64,000 nucleotides of DNA from Siderastrea siderea (Eukaryota > Cnidaria > Anthozoa > Scleractinia > Rhizangiidae): contig OZ034972.1 in the NCBI GenBank assembly GCA_964030785.1, positions 52,343,038-52,407,037 on the forward strand, given 5' to 3'. Below the pieces are notes generated by a model that was not told where the DNA came from, did not search any database, and worked only from the letters and a program-made list of their open reading frames with translations. Of this stretch, positions 32,593 through 42,939 are shown piece after piece. The position numbers were made by a program, and so were the translations under genes. Every line of letters begins with the position of its first letter. Position 1 is the stretch's first letter.

Positions 32593-34177
32593 TCATTCTC
32601 TGTCTTGCAGACTTGCTAGTGAAATCAGGAGAATGTCTATTTTATGGGAGGCCTCACAGATGCAGCATTTTCCAGCCGGAAGGGAACCTCTTGGCGTTGA
32701 AACGTTTGAACCCCTGCCTTGGGTGTTCTGGCTTTCTTGGATATGTGATCCAAGCTGCGTCGCAAATGTTGTCACTCTGGATCCACCTCCTGCTGTGGGT
32801 TCTGAGGGTCTGCCGGCGGGTGGGGCTCGTGTGTTGCCCTTTGCTATTCGTTTCACAAAGTTCCTGTTTACTTCACAAACTTTGCCAAATATGGGGTCAT
32901 TGGCTGCTATAGCCCGCCTTCCGATGAATTCTAATAGCTCTTCGAGACTTGGGCACCTTCTTTTCTCCCTGATACGCTGAGCTTTGTCTCTCCACTTAAC
33001 CTGAAGTGCAACTAGTAACCTTCTGGACATTTTCGCCAAATTGGTCATGTTCATTTCAGAGAGAGCGTTCATGGATCGCAAAGTCTCGTACAAGGTTCTT
33101 GAACGATCAGCAAATTCACGCAAGCCTTGTCTATCACTGCTTGAGATATTCGCTCCTTCGACCAAAGCATCAACACACCCCTTTGCTACAACATGTGGTT
33201 GACCAAAACGCTGCTCCAACATTTTGAGGGCCTTTGATAAACCACCAGGCACTCCTTCAAATCCAGCCACAGCACGCTTAGCTTGGCCATCTCGGAATTG
33301 CAATAATCGAGACATTTTCTGAACTTCAGAAATGTTCTGGGAGTCAACCATTTCATGGACGCGAGCCTTGAATCTTAAGTTTTCACACGGATCACCAGAG
33401 AACTTGACTACATCCAAAGGGGGGAGGCCAGACCGAGTTACTATTGCATCTATGCTAGTTGTTAGTCTCGACACCATACTTTCAGTAGCACTGGTAGGAA
33501 AACCTGGATCCCCAGAGAGAGATTCTTGCTTGGACACTGAATTCTGCACATAGCTCATAGGGGACTGCATTTGAACTCAAACTAGACTCCTTACGATTTA
33601 ACACTGGTATCACTGGCTGATTTGGTGTTGATGCGGACAATGGAACCTTTACAACTGATGCATCATTCCTGGCTGATTCCCATAAGTGGTAACATGAACT
33701 GCTCATCACTAACCCCTTTGGGTATAGGTTCAACAACATTCTGTTCTTTTACTTGAGTAGTTGACTCAGTGTTTGTCACTTTAGGATCACTCTGTTTAGG
33801 TGACTATCACCCTCAAAATCTTGCAAATTACCAACATCAACAGCAGGAGCACCCCCTAACTGTTCCCCATAAAAACGATCTTTAACCTCAGCTAATTCGA
33901 CAGCATCCTCAGCCGCTGCAATTTCATTGTCCAACTTCAGCAATTCTTCCTTTATTTTCCTGGCTTTTGCCCTTCATAATTGTTCAAGTTTCTTTTCCGA
34001 CAGAATTCGTTTTAGCTTAGCTGCCTGGGCCGCTGAACTCCTCGAATTGCTTCCCAATGTTTTTCTGTACAAACAATTATCCGACACAGTCCACAGTTGA
34101 CCAAAATCCAAACCATAAATCCACGAAATTTCGAACGAACAAGTCAAACCAATCTTGCGCACGTGGGATATACACAA
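32593..34177 (-). pseudogene. BEL/Pao Gag region (DUF1759-like), broken
   Basis: The N-terminal coiled-coil-like stretch (SRSSAAQAAKLKRILSEKKL, about 34040-33975) runs into a stop and continues in other frames. The main conserved block (33570-32593) has LPPLDVVKFSGDPCENLRFK, FEGVPGGLSKALKMLEQRFG and LEELLEFIGRRAIA, the DUF1759 pattern. The block CCICEASHKIDIL near 32680 is a zinc-knuckle remnant. In intact elements this forms the particle shell. Confidence 0.85.
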
Positions 34178-34450
34178 ACAGCCTGAATTTCCAGTTAAAT
34201 CCTTTTAATTGCACCAGCTCATTCAGCATTCAATTCACAAGCGGAATACAGTATAATCTTTATCTCCCGTGCCACCGCAACTGAATACATCACATAACGA
34301 AGAGATACAAGGAACAGGAAAGCCATAAAAAAGGCAAAAAACAGCAACTTAAAATTTCGTGGCTGAACTCACGAAATCCCTCGCACAACGCGGGGGGCCA
34401 AAAATGAAAATAAATTATAATAATTAGAAAACGCGCGAAAAGACACGACA
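34119..34450 (-). repeat. BEL/Pao 5' LTR (right on the plus strand)
   Basis: The partner of 27653-27984, ending gacacgaca on the plus strand directly before CTACC. Its inner edge (about 34119) has lost a clear TG start, so that boundary is good to only a few bases. Differences from the other LTR include several small indels. Confidence 0.82.
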
Positions 34451-34653
34451 CTACCATTTTTGGCATGACAAAGTTGGTTATCTTTAGATTTTTGTCTTGA
34501 GTAATAGGTTAATTGCAAAATCGTATATTTTGGTCTGAAACGGATCAGGATTTCTTCAAAACAAAATTGCAAGAGGTACCCCCACGGTATGGTAAACCAT
34601 GGAATCAACAGAACCGTGAAAAAAGACAACAACCACGCAATTGGTATAACCAT
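34451..34653 (-). other. Short hydrophobic reading frame cut by the BEL/Pao insertion
   Basis: The ATG at 34653 opens a frame with a strongly hydrophobic start (MVIPIAWLLSFFTVLLIPWF) and a basic, polar second half, which runs into the LTR at 34450. On the far side of the element (27647 and down) the frame would stop four codons on. It could be a small membrane protein gene hit near its end, or chance. No family is recognised. Confidence 0.25.
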
Positions 34654-34744
34654 TGACGAGTAGTTAACAAGGAAACTGTCAACTCATTCTTTTGTGGGTT
34701 ACGTCAAACAAACTAGCGAGTATCTGAGTAAAGGCAAAAAGGTA

Positions 34745-34945
34745 TCAAACCTCAAATATGAAAGTTTATAATGCTTATTTGTCACTGCGGGTGAAGAATT
34801 GAAAAGAAACATCACGGTTAGAACTTCATAAAAGAGCTTGAGAAAAATTCAGGCTTCGTCGGGATTCGAATCCATCACCATTGCGATACCAATGCAACGC
34901 TCCTTCTCTTGAGCTATGAAGTCATAAGGGCTTCGTAGAGAGTCT
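34745..34945 (-). mobile_element. Degenerate tRNA-derived SINE
   Basis: On the minus strand, a degenerate A box (tagctcaagagaaggagc, about 34900-34917) and B box (gattcgaatccc, about 34861-34872) are followed by gaagcctgaatttttctcaa and an AT-rich body. The arrangement is that of a tRNA-related SINE head. No intact tRNA fold is expected. Confidence 0.65.
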
Positions 34946-35303
34946 CAATGTCTATAATGTCATAACTCAGTGGTAGAGGACAATTTTTTAAGTGTATATT
35001 GACAGCTTCTTTAGGGTTGTATAGAAACGGACACAATCGAAAAACTTAGTTGTAGACCATCCTCCAGACTGTATTTCAAAGATAAATTCAGACTCATACA
35101 TCAACAATTCAGACAACGTTCAGATTTACGAAGACTCTCAGTTCAGTTCGTGGGGGGTGGAAAATTCCCAGAAAACACACTCAGGTCCAGTTTTCCACAA
35201 GGGTAAAGGGTACAAGTAGTGGGCAGCTTATTCCTTTCAGTATCATCGCTAACTCTACTCAATGGATGCAGGTAAACAACTCGACAACATTGATGTCAAC
35301 AGG

Positions 35304-35309
35304 TTTATT
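35304..35309 (-). promoter_or_regulatory. Polyadenylation signal AATAAA for the 35398-35544 exon
   Basis: AATAAA on the minus strand, 89 nt beyond the stop codon of the Cys-rich terminal exon. It is followed by a T-rich stretch. Position and sequence are typical for an animal mRNA 3' end. Confidence 0.5.
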
Positions 35310-35397
35310 TTTCAGTAAGCTGAATTCACAGTTCAACACAGCAATGCTCGATAATCTAAGATCTATCTAATGTTCGGTGATAGTAAGGCCAACAGCA

Positions 35398-35544
35398 CTA
35401 CAAGGCCATTCCAGACCCCTCGCCTGCCTTGACACACTTCTTGAACTCTTTGTGGCACTTTTTCAGTTTCTTTCTGTCGAGCATCCCAGGCTTGAACTGC
35501 GCAGGCTCAGTAACGCAGGATTTCAGTTCAGAGAGGCAATCCTC
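35398..35544 (-). CDS. Probable terminal exon: four-Cys secreted-protein module
   Basis: A strong acceptor (tactcttcctttgatgcag) opens a phase-0 frame of 48 codons ending in TAG. The sequence begins EDCLSELKSC, has CHKEFKKC after a 19-residue gap, and ends GSGMAL. The pattern C-x6-C-x19-C-x6-C, with Lys/Glu-rich segments, looks like a disulfide-linked helical hairpin. A poly(A) signal lies 89 nt downstream. Exons at 40467-40709 and 39105-39215 on the same strand are also phase 0 at both junctions, and the second has four Cys of similar style. All three would join into a secreted protein of 166 residues with eight Cys. The link across a 3.6-kb intron is inference; this exon could belong to a separate gene. 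Confidence 0.55.
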   Translation of the reverse strand, partial: EDCLSELKSCVTEPAQFKPGMLDRKKLKKCHKEFKKCVKAGEGSGMAL

Positions 35545-35964
35545 CTGCATCAAAGGAAGAGTATATTTCAACACAGAGCTTTTAAGTGTTTAGATCCAAA
35601 AAATACACCCGTTAAATATTTTAGGCTAAGTTTTTTTTTAAAGCTATTGACAATTTGGTCTAAAACTTCTAGATTTGCTTTACACCTGGGAAATAGTGTC
35701 TGAATCCGTAGACGTTTCTGGTTTTATCACATCTTGACTGTCCGGATTCGTGAAGTGTTTACATTACAGAGAATTGGTATTCCTTTAATTTTACACAATA
35801 CTATGAATCCTGAAATAAGTTATCGCTTCACAAGACCATGTTAGACCAAATACAAAATGTGAAAACCACTGTTCAGAATGAGATTCTAATAGAAAGTCTG
35901 AATTGGGCAAATTAGTGCGAAACGTTTCTTCTGGAGTAGGTCGCTCGTATTTCTTTCACGGCGG

Positions 35965-35998
35965 ATAATAATAATAATGATAATAATAATTATTATTA

Positions 35999-36037
<39 letters not shown>

Positions 36038-36038
36038 A
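35965..36038. repeat. (AAT)n/(ATT)n microsatellite, mirrored
   Basis: A run of taataataa is followed by ttattatta, so the two halves are complementary and can fold back. It lies just left of the duplicated locus copy B. Confidence 0.85.
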
Positions 36039-36626
36039 AAGTTTTTTCATATGATCATGTGATCAAAAATTAGTTTTTTTTGTAATTCTACTTTCGTTCT
36101 TATCTCGAATTGAAGACGCACCGGATTTGTTACAGTTGAATTCTTTACTAATTCCGGTAACTTTTCCCATAGGTAAACTTAGCGTTATGGAATTTTTTTT
36201 AGCCTTATGGATATAAATTGAATAACTAGGAGAATAATTATGAGGATAAGGGCTAGAGATGCTTATTTACTGATATATTTATCTATGAATACAACATTGT
36301 CACCATAATACTATATTTCTGCCTGCTCTACAAAGACCTTAAAGGATACCAGTTCCCTCGCCTCTCAAGAGCGCGTTAGTTCGAAAAGGAGCAAAATTCT
36401 TTAAGTTGGTTTCAAGTGATATTGTAAAACGACCAACGCCATAGCAAGGGATTGGTAAACAGTTTTTATTTGAAGGTTTACATTGTAGCATTTTTCTATA
36501 AAATCATATTTTAAGAGTCTAACGTTTTAAAGGAGGTACGTCATTGGACTGGATTTCTACCTTTTTTCTGAAAAAGACGGCTAGAAAGGCGAAAAACACG
36601 GCTAAATCAAAACTTCTTCTGGAGAG

Positions 36627-36925
36627 CAGGGATGGCGCAGTGGTGAGAGCACTCGCCTTCCTCCACGTGGCCCGGGTTCGATTCCCGGTCCCGGTATCAT
36701 ATGTGGGTTGAGTTTGTTGTTGGTTCTCGTCCTTGCACCGAGGATTTTTCTCCGGGCACTCCGGTTTTCCTCCCTCCATAAAAACCACATTTCCAAATTC
36801 CAATTCGATCTGGACGTCAAGTGTTCACACATGAGCCCCTGGCTCGGGAGATTAGGTGACTACTCCCTCACTGTGACGTTAAATTTGATTTACGATTTGA
36901 AATTTGATTTACGATTTTTTCGTAC
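36627..36925 (+). mobile_element. tRNA-derived SINE
   Basis: The A box (TGGCGCAGTGGTGAGAGC, from 36633) and B box (GGTTCGATTCC, 36675-36685) have tRNA-like spacing. A body follows (gttggttctcgtccttgcac, then tttcctccctccataaaaac) ending in direct repeats of aaatttgatttacgattt. Copy A of the locus lacks it. Confidence 0.85.
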
Positions 36926-36958
36926 GCGAAACGCTCCTAGAACACCAAGAGGAAGATA

Positions 36959-37167
36959 TTAACCCTTTAATGCCCAGTGTCAGCATATAAATTCTCCTTA
37001 CTGGTCACCATACATTTGTTAGTGCTAGTTAGGAGAAGTTGTTCCAATATCAAAAGAGTTCATCCCTGGTGATCATTCCCTTAATTCTCAACACCTGTGC
37101 ACTTAATTGTGCATTGATGTTACAAGGAGAAATCTGATGCTGATCATTATTGGGTTTTAAAGGGTCA
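36959..37167. mobile_element. MITE with TTAACCCTTTAA termini
   Basis: The left end (ttaaccctttaatgcccagt) and the inverted right end (cttgaccctttaaaacccaa) extend into the matching inner blocks tcagcat and ttctcctt, giving imperfect inverted repeats of about 45 bp. Copy A has the joined flanks (gaagaggaggatcttcctct), so this is an insertion specific to copy B. Confidence 0.65.
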
Positions 37168-37498
37168 AGTGAAATCTTCCTCTGGGTCTAATCAGTTTTT
37201 AGCGGTTTTTTGTTTTGGACACACGAGAAGAACTTGAAATATAGTCCTAATTTTTTATGTTGCAAACAATTTCCATCCACCACCACCAGTAACCAACGAC
37301 CCCGAACACTAATTTGCTGTGTCCGAATTCTGGTAGAGTAAGTTTAAACACGTTGGGGCTTCTTTTAATTTCAATATTCGTGTTTAAGGTTTTCGAGGTG
37401 ATAATAAAAATGGATGACATAACCCCTTTAACAGTCTGGTTATGATATCCTCAATTATCCCTTTGAGCATGTCCTTTTCTGTGCTGCCTGGTGACCCT

Positions 37499-37712
37499 CT
37501 TACCCTTTCACTTCCAAGAGTGCCTAAAATCAAAATTCAAGACAGTTCCCAAATTTCATTTTTGTAAAATCCTTAAATGTAAATAGCACCTTTTAAAATT
37601 ACTGCTCAATAGCTTTCATTTGAATGGTCACACCATAGGAGTTTATCCACAGACTCAGAGGTTAGAATCTCTTAAATGTCTCCATAGCTGACTCTGGGAG
37701 TGAAAGGGTTAA
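37499..37712. mobile_element. MITE with TTACCCTTTCACT termini
   Basis: ttaccctttcacttccaaga at the left and its inverted partner (ctgggagtgaaagggttaa) at the right bound 214 bp. The interior shares tactgctcaatagctttcat and tttatccacagactcaga with the repeat at 22990-23330. Confidence 0.65.
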
Positions 37713-38697
37713 ACTCGAACAAGAAATCCTGTGGCTTATGAAAGACGGGCCCTTACAAGCTGGAGGTAGCTGAGTTTATTTGTGAGCCACTAGGTTCGCG
37801 AGCTAAACGAATTTGTAAGGAGAGAAATTATCGTTTATTCGCTTTGCTGTCAAAAATAAAATAAAAATCCAACAGAGAAATATTTCCTTAGTTTTCAGTT
37901 CAGTAAACCGTAACTACTACCTGCCGTAAAGTGTTTGTATTGAATCATAACTGGAAAAAGTGTCAAACTGTAATTGCAACCTGTGCTAGTCTTTTTTTAA
38001 ACTGTTATCTACCTGTTTTGTTTTGAAAGTGATCAATTTTGTAAAGCTTAAATTCCGTTTTCCCCAATCAAAGTTCTTGTATGCGATGAGATAATGTTAA
38101 CTCAGATTTCTTAATGAATTATGTAATTTCCCCTATTTCTGGTATATATACAAGTACTCTGTAAAACGTTCTTTGGTTGCATTCTTGGTGAAAAATCTGG
38201 TGATATCTTGGAGGTATGGCAGTATTAGAGTCTACTGTTGGAGCCAAGTACTGTCTACTCTCTGAGTCTCAGTGGTTTCTACTGTATAGATTCCCGTACT
38301 TCCCGCAGCCAGCGAGTGACTCCCCCAAGTTCAAGAAGGTGTTTCATAGTTTTTCAGTTATTGTCCAGTTAGCCAGAAAACTTGTTATAACAAATTCTTA
38401 ACATTTTTTGTTTCGAAAGTGCAACCCCCCCCCAAAAAAACATATAGCAAATCAAAACCACAAGAACTTCAAACCCAACCGTAGTTGCTAGAATTAAACC
38501 TCTGAATTCGCCTACTAGTTTAATACATTCCCAGTATATTAATATACAGTAAGAAATGCCATGCGTTTTTATAAAATTGCGTTACCTGTATATTTACGCG
38601 AATGCTTATCGAAAGGTGATCCCCGACTAAACGCCCGGGGTTAAACGTTTTTCTTTATCTAAGTGCGTTTGGTTGAAGTCTAAGCTTTCAGCGCTAA

Positions 38698-38820
38698 CTA
38701 TTTGATCCGTATAATGTCCAAAACCCTATTGAAAATGTTTGTGCGATGAAACGGTCGCACCACCATTTTTCGAATTCCTGCAAGACCTCCAAATAAACGT
38801 GGTAGAGGCACTGCATAGCC
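38698..38820 (-). CDS. Alternative terminal exon candidate of the Asp-rich gene
   Basis: The acceptor gtggttttcttggggacag opens a phase-0 frame of 40 codons: GYAVPLPRLFGGLAGIRKMV, then VRPFHRTNIF, ending in RIK and a stop. It is basic, has no Cys, and lies in the stretch missing from copy A. The phase matches exon 2. The acceptor tract is weaker than that of 35398-35544 and I see no AATAAA nearby, so it may be an alternative last exon or chance. Confidence 0.3.
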   Translation of the reverse strand, partial: GYAVPLPRLFGGLAGIRKMVVRPFHRTNIFNRVLDIIRIK

Positions 38821-39104
38821 CTGTCCCCAAGAAAACCACGGTGAAAATATCCGCCCTCTTCCCTTCTCATCCCCATATATCATTAACCTACTAATCAATC
38901 GTCAAGTGACCTTGAACAACCTACTACGACGAAATTCCATTCTTTTTGCATTGCTAGAAGACGGTGCACGGCCCGTCTTAAGAAGTGATTTTCTTAACCA
39001 AGTTGTCCAATCAGCAAACAACAGCTCTTTACAATCTGATCTGCGTGACTGTGTGTGTTGTGGGGGGGGGGGGGGGGGGGAAGGGGGTTACCCAGGTTAC
39101 ATAC

Positions 39105-39215
39105 CACATAATCCTCAGGGTCGCATTTCTCTTCAAGCCTCTCCAGGCATCTTTCTATAGCATTCGGATGGCGCGATTTCAAGCACTTTTTGATCTCTTT
39201 TTTCAGTTTGCACTT
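39105..39215 (-). CDS. Exon 2 of the Asp-rich secreted protein gene (four-Cys Lys/Glu-rich segment)
   Basis: The exon is 111 nt, phase 0 at both ends. The acceptor is cttctctcaacag and the donor GTATGT follows GTG. It codes for 37 residues beginning KCKLKKEIKKCLKSRHP and ending CDPEDYV. Cys spacing is C-x8-C-x11-C-x7-C among Lys, Glu and Arg, suggesting an amphipathic helical hairpin held by two disulfides. Copy A (1742-1853) conserves the splice sites and most residues despite a frameshift, which supports this being an exon. If the donor is not used, the frame continues into a proline run encoded by the complement of the G tract at 39061-39080, which is less plausible. Confidence 0.6.
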
Positions 39216-40466
39216 CTGTTGAGAGAAGACAAAAAGATTTAGGACATTGAAATATTCAGTTGTTAAAAGGATAAACAGACAAACTATTCTCTCTTTTGTC
39301 ATGAAGTTTCACATTAACATCATCTGCATCGTCACCATCATCACAGCCTTTATCATTGCCATCACCGTCAACATTTTTGTCGTCATCATAATGACAAATA
39401 ATAAGGATTTTTGCAGTGTGTCGTACAAGAAGTAGGTGCCGGGCTCGCTGGCATATACAACAAAGAAAATTGGTTGGCAGCAAAAACATTTATTTTATTG
39501 GCGTACAGAAATCGTTCGTCACTCCGCCATTTGATGTTTTGTTGTTGTTCATGCGTTCAAAAAGACATAAACTTTCCTTGATAAATAGTTTGCGTTATTA
39601 ATTTCCCCTTTTAATTCATTTGGCCTCGCCTTTATTTGGCCTGACGCCGTTAAAACTGTGTTGGCGTGGTTTTCCTCTGCAACTGCAAGACACCATGGAA
39701 ATATATATCTGTGTAAACATAGAGGCCTAAAGATTTGCACAGTGGCTCAGCGACACCGTAGACCCCCGAGAGAACCTCGAGAAAAACCTTGCAAGAGAGG
39801 GCCCTGTATACCTTATTTTGTACTGGCGATGGCAGTTGTACCGCCGAAACATGTCTAAAAGGTTAAAAACTGTTGTGTGTTTCCTCCGACTGGTAAAACA
39901 AATTAAATTGAGAAATGCCAAAGTTGAGTAAGCCAAGGGCAAATATCGCACAATAAAAGGTGAAGTACAGATTCAGTATTGTAAAAATAAGCGATAGAAC
40001 TCCTGCGCCGTAAGGTAGCATTTCAGGTACTCTCTTAACAACAGATCCAATTATCGCCGATTATTCCCCTTTCGGGATGGTTGTTTTCGTTATAAGTCTT
40101 TTTGCAAACATTCGATACAATGCTGTTCCTTTTATTCTTATTTCAGAATAAAGGAAATTAAAGACGAAGATTCAGAGGTAGCGTTTCATTCAACTGAAAA
40201 GTATTTAATCACGCCTTACCTAACCGACCCTTCTAGTTAAAGGAACTATGTCACGGTATTTTCATGCACTTTTCTGATCTGAAAAAATTATTTACTCATT
40301 GAAGGAAACCTCACAATTATAGTTTCTTTCGTTTTTGTTTGTTTTTGCTTTTTTTAGAGAGAGATTTTAGCTTGTTGTGACTTTGTGCAATTTTGGTTGC
40401 TAAAGGGTTAAAGCGACAAAACAGATTCTTTATCTGAGATTGCTTTAAGAATTTAATTGACGCTAC

Positions 40467-40488
40467 CTTATCATCATCATCATCATCA

Positions 40489-40524
<36 letters not shown>

Positions 40525-40542
40525 TCATCATCATCATCATCA

Positions 40543-40573
<31 letters not shown>

Positions 40574-40709
40574 CACTAAGCTCTTCAAAGCTATTGTTCG
40601 GCTGGAAATTCGTCTTGCTCGTCTCGCTTTCACTGAAATCTTCCAAAATAGGATGAGCGTACACCACAGTCGACAGAAGAACAAACAGGAACGTAAAAAT
40701 CAGCCTCAT
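40467..40709 (-). CDS. Exon 1 of a secreted poly-aspartate protein
   Basis: The ATG at 40709 starts a clear signal peptide (MRLIFTFLFVLLSTVVYA, cleavage likely after Ala18). A polar acidic linker with ESETS and EELS follows, then 35 consecutive Asp (residues 46-80) and Lys81. The donor AAG|GTAGCG at 40467/40466 gives a phase-0 exon of 81 codons that fits exon 2 at 39215. Without splicing the frame would run to 40317 and add a Lys-rich tail (130 residues in all). Copy A has a stop there, which favours splicing. The Asp tract is encoded by a GAT/GAC microsatellite and will vary in length. Secreted Asp-rich proteins are known in coral skeleton matrix; an acidic segment before a cationic Cys-rich one also recalls defence-peptide precursors. 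Which applies is open. Confidence 0.75.
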
Positions 40710-40824
40710 GATCTCGAGTTAATGAATCCCTTTACGTTCTAGCTGAGCTCGGATTGTAACTTCACCTCCAGTCAATTAACTGCGAAATGGTGTGAAGCTT
40801 GCAGTTTGCTGCCTTTTTAATGGA

Positions 40825-40832
40825 AATTTATA
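40825..40832 (-). promoter_or_regulatory. TATA box of the Asp-rich gene
   Basis: TATAAATT on the minus strand, 116 nt upstream of the ATG. This would place the transcription start near 40800 and leave a short leader. Copy A has TATAGATT at the equivalent place (about 12947-12954). Confidence 0.5.
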
Positions 40833-41040
40833 ACGTAGATGACGGCAATGATTGGCGTGCAAAGTAAATACACCTGAGTATAAAGAAACTGTTAAAACAA
40901 ACAACCCAAAGAAAATTAATTTCTAGTTTAGAGACTGTTTTTACAGCTTTCTCAAAACCTCTGCACGCGTTTTGGGTGTCAAATTAACCCGATTTGCTTT
41001 CATTAAACGAAACGTGATTTTAAAACGGGTTTGAGTATCA

Positions 41041-42639
41041 TATTCAGTTTTAAACATCAACTTACTGAACAACGGTTGAAAATGCTCTCCCTCTCCAGAA
41101 ATCAATACATTTCTATTTTCTCTGTGTTTGTAGTGTCAATAAGGTGGCTTCTATTGCGCAACTATAGTCCAAATTAAAATGTCAGATATTCCATCTCATT
41201 GGCAAATAACGAGGGTTTGCTTTGCAAATTTGCAATTTTTTCTACGTTTTGCGTAATCTTTTTTGTGTGGAATTTGCAGAAATCCTCTTATCCAAAACGA
41301 GTTAGTTTTTGCATTTTCTGCTGGTCGTTTTCCTATTGACAACAACTTGCAAAAAAAGAGGGCCAGAAACTGTATTTCACGAAATAAGGACCCCTTGAGA
41401 TCGATCCCTTGAGTCGGTAAAGGAAAGCTTTTCTTGAGTTTGAAGGCCTAACTTACTTTCTATGAGGTAATGAAGTTGTTGTTGTTTTAATTTTTTCGGA
41501 GAATCTAAAGTAGGTTGTTTTTTATTTTGCTTACGTGTCTGAAAATTTTTTTTATTCCTTTAAAAGATTGACATCGGTAAATGGAATCATATTTGGGGGA
41601 TAAAATATTTTTACAGCATCTTGTCTTTGGAGACTATTTTTAAAAATCTTAATAAAAGCGAAAATTTACAACAGATGGAGTGTTTCCCCTGCAGATTTAA
41701 CTAAGACCACAGGTTCACTGGAAGGAACAGAAAATTAAAAGGAAGATCAATAGTTCTAGGAAAGATTTTTCACACACACCTGAAAAACAAACGGTAGACA
41801 AATTTCCGAGGTAATTATGGAGGGAAATGCGAAGATGGAAATTGAAAAGAAAATCAAGTTGGGTTTGGCGGTTTCCAAGGGTTTTCAATTTTGGCCTACG
41901 GTATTTTCACATTGGAAAAAAATATATTTGATTTACTGCCGATCTCAACAAAAGGAATAAATACGCAGAAAATGTCTCCCCTGGCGACAAATGCTGGCAA
42001 TTTTATTGTAAAACATCGCTCTTGTATAAGTTTAGATTGGAGTAACCGAAATAAAAATTCAGTCGTTAGCTTTAACATGCCACGCGTTTCACACAGACTG
42101 ACACTGAATCTAATATAAGCTAAGACAATCTTAAGTGACTATTCATTATTCGTCGATTCTACGATTGACAAATCAATTGAAACGTTTTTTCAACCTTGCA
42201 GGTGTACCTAATGACGTCCCTAACTACACAAACTGTGAACTTGCGCAGTCTCCATGACAATCCTCAAATGACTTTGGTAATAGTGATTACGTGTCTAGCA
42301 ACAGTAGACCTCGCTATCTCCAAACCTCGGATATCTCGAATCTTCCACCGTCTTGAACTTAACCCTGTTTTCCTGGATGCGGTTCTCTAGTTATTTATTA
42401 CTCCCGTTATCTCGAGTAATTTTGAGTTTCCCTTCCATGTTCAAGATGTAGGGAGCCTAGTGCATTTGTACTTGCTTGGGAAAAACGAGTGCTGTGTTAT
42501 GAGCTCCAAATCCAAGCTAAATACAAATAAATAAGCAAATCAAATTTGTTTAAACAGGGTGTCACTTACGACAGATTAACCTGTAGTCGTCGGATTCTGG
42601 ATTGAAATTTAGAAATGTTGGTTTTTGAAGAGAGAGTGA
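41041..42639. other. No gene recognised
   Basis: AT-rich DNA with short frames only. At about 42295-42465 there is a stretch rich in ctcgctatctccaaacctcg, cggatatctcgaatc and cgttatctcgagtaa. It looks like a decayed Tigger-like MITE whose ends no longer pair well. Confidence 0.45.
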
Positions 42640-42790
42640 ATTAAAACCAGATAAGTTGGAGAAATGACAAGAACAAAGAACAACTCAGCCCACCTGAAGG
42701 ACGAGTCCGGCATTCGAACCCAGACCTCGTGCACGTGCGAACGTTGTGGCTCTGTCATTGTTACCCTTCTATGACAATCAAGTTCACACT
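42640..42790 (-). mobile_element. tRNA-related SINE fragment
   Basis: On the minus strand, ggtctgggttcgaatgccgg carries a B box (about 42710-42722). A tRNA-like upstream part (ggtaacaatgacagagccac) and the tail cttcaggtgggctgagttgt, then ctttgttcttgtcatttctc, surround it. The A box is degenerate. Confidence 0.55.
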
Positions 42791-42939
42791 AACAGGAGAT
42801 CGCGATTGTTCTAGTTGCATTAGCCCCTTTAACTGAAAATAGTTTTCTTTGAAGTACCACGACTTTGACCAAGAAAATAGCCACATCACACCGGGGAGAG
42901 GGGGGGGGGGGATAAGGTGGAGTCATGAACGCTCTTTAC

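Larger units (their letters stand above)
27653..34450 (-). mobile_element. BEL/Pao LTR retrotransposon, complete in structure, decayed in sequence
   Basis: The outer ends are exact: CTACC at 27648-27652 and 34451-34455 is the 5-bp target duplication expected for BEL/Pao. Two LTRs (27653-27984 and about 34119-34450) flank, in minus-strand order, Gag, aspartic protease, reverse transcriptase, RNase H, integrase and a C-terminal DUF5641-like domain. This order is diagnostic for BEL/Pao. The coding region changes frame at least eight times and has stop codons, and a SINE (29462-29747) sits between the RNase H and integrase regions. LTR divergence with several small indels points to an old insertion. 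The element is described as found; no intact protein is present. Confidence 0.92.
36205..41040. repeat. Duplicated locus, copy B (gene-bearing copy)
   Basis: Collinear with 815-13155. It retains the intact Asp-rich exon 1 (40467-40709), the four-Cys exon 2 and the promoter region. Compared with copy A it has gained a SINE (36627-36925) and a MITE (36959-37167) and keeps 37215-38985, which is absent from A. Homology ends near 41040, after ttcattaaacgaaacgtgat. Confidence 0.8.

Noticed and set aside
35377..35703. 108-codon plus-strand frame
   Set aside because: It is antisense to the better supported Cys-rich exon (strong acceptor, phase match, poly(A) signal).
38216..38401. 61-codon plus-strand frame (MAVLESTVGAKYCLLSES) about 70 bp after a TATA-like stretch
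   Set aside because: It might be a first exon (an AAG|GTGTTT donor is possible), but no second exon was found and copy A lacks the region. Not enough support.
39313..39400. Asp-rich stretch in intron 1 of the Asp-rich gene (DGDGNDKGCDDGDDADD)
   Set aside because: A counterpart in copy A has an acceptor-like end, but in copy B the acceptor is lost and no good donor exists. It is probably microsatellite-derived.
39549..39740. Frame with AVAEENHANTVLTASGQIKA after an acceptor-like cttgcag
   Set aside because: The acceptor phase does not fit exons 1 or 2, and copy A has an early stop, so it was not added to the gene model.
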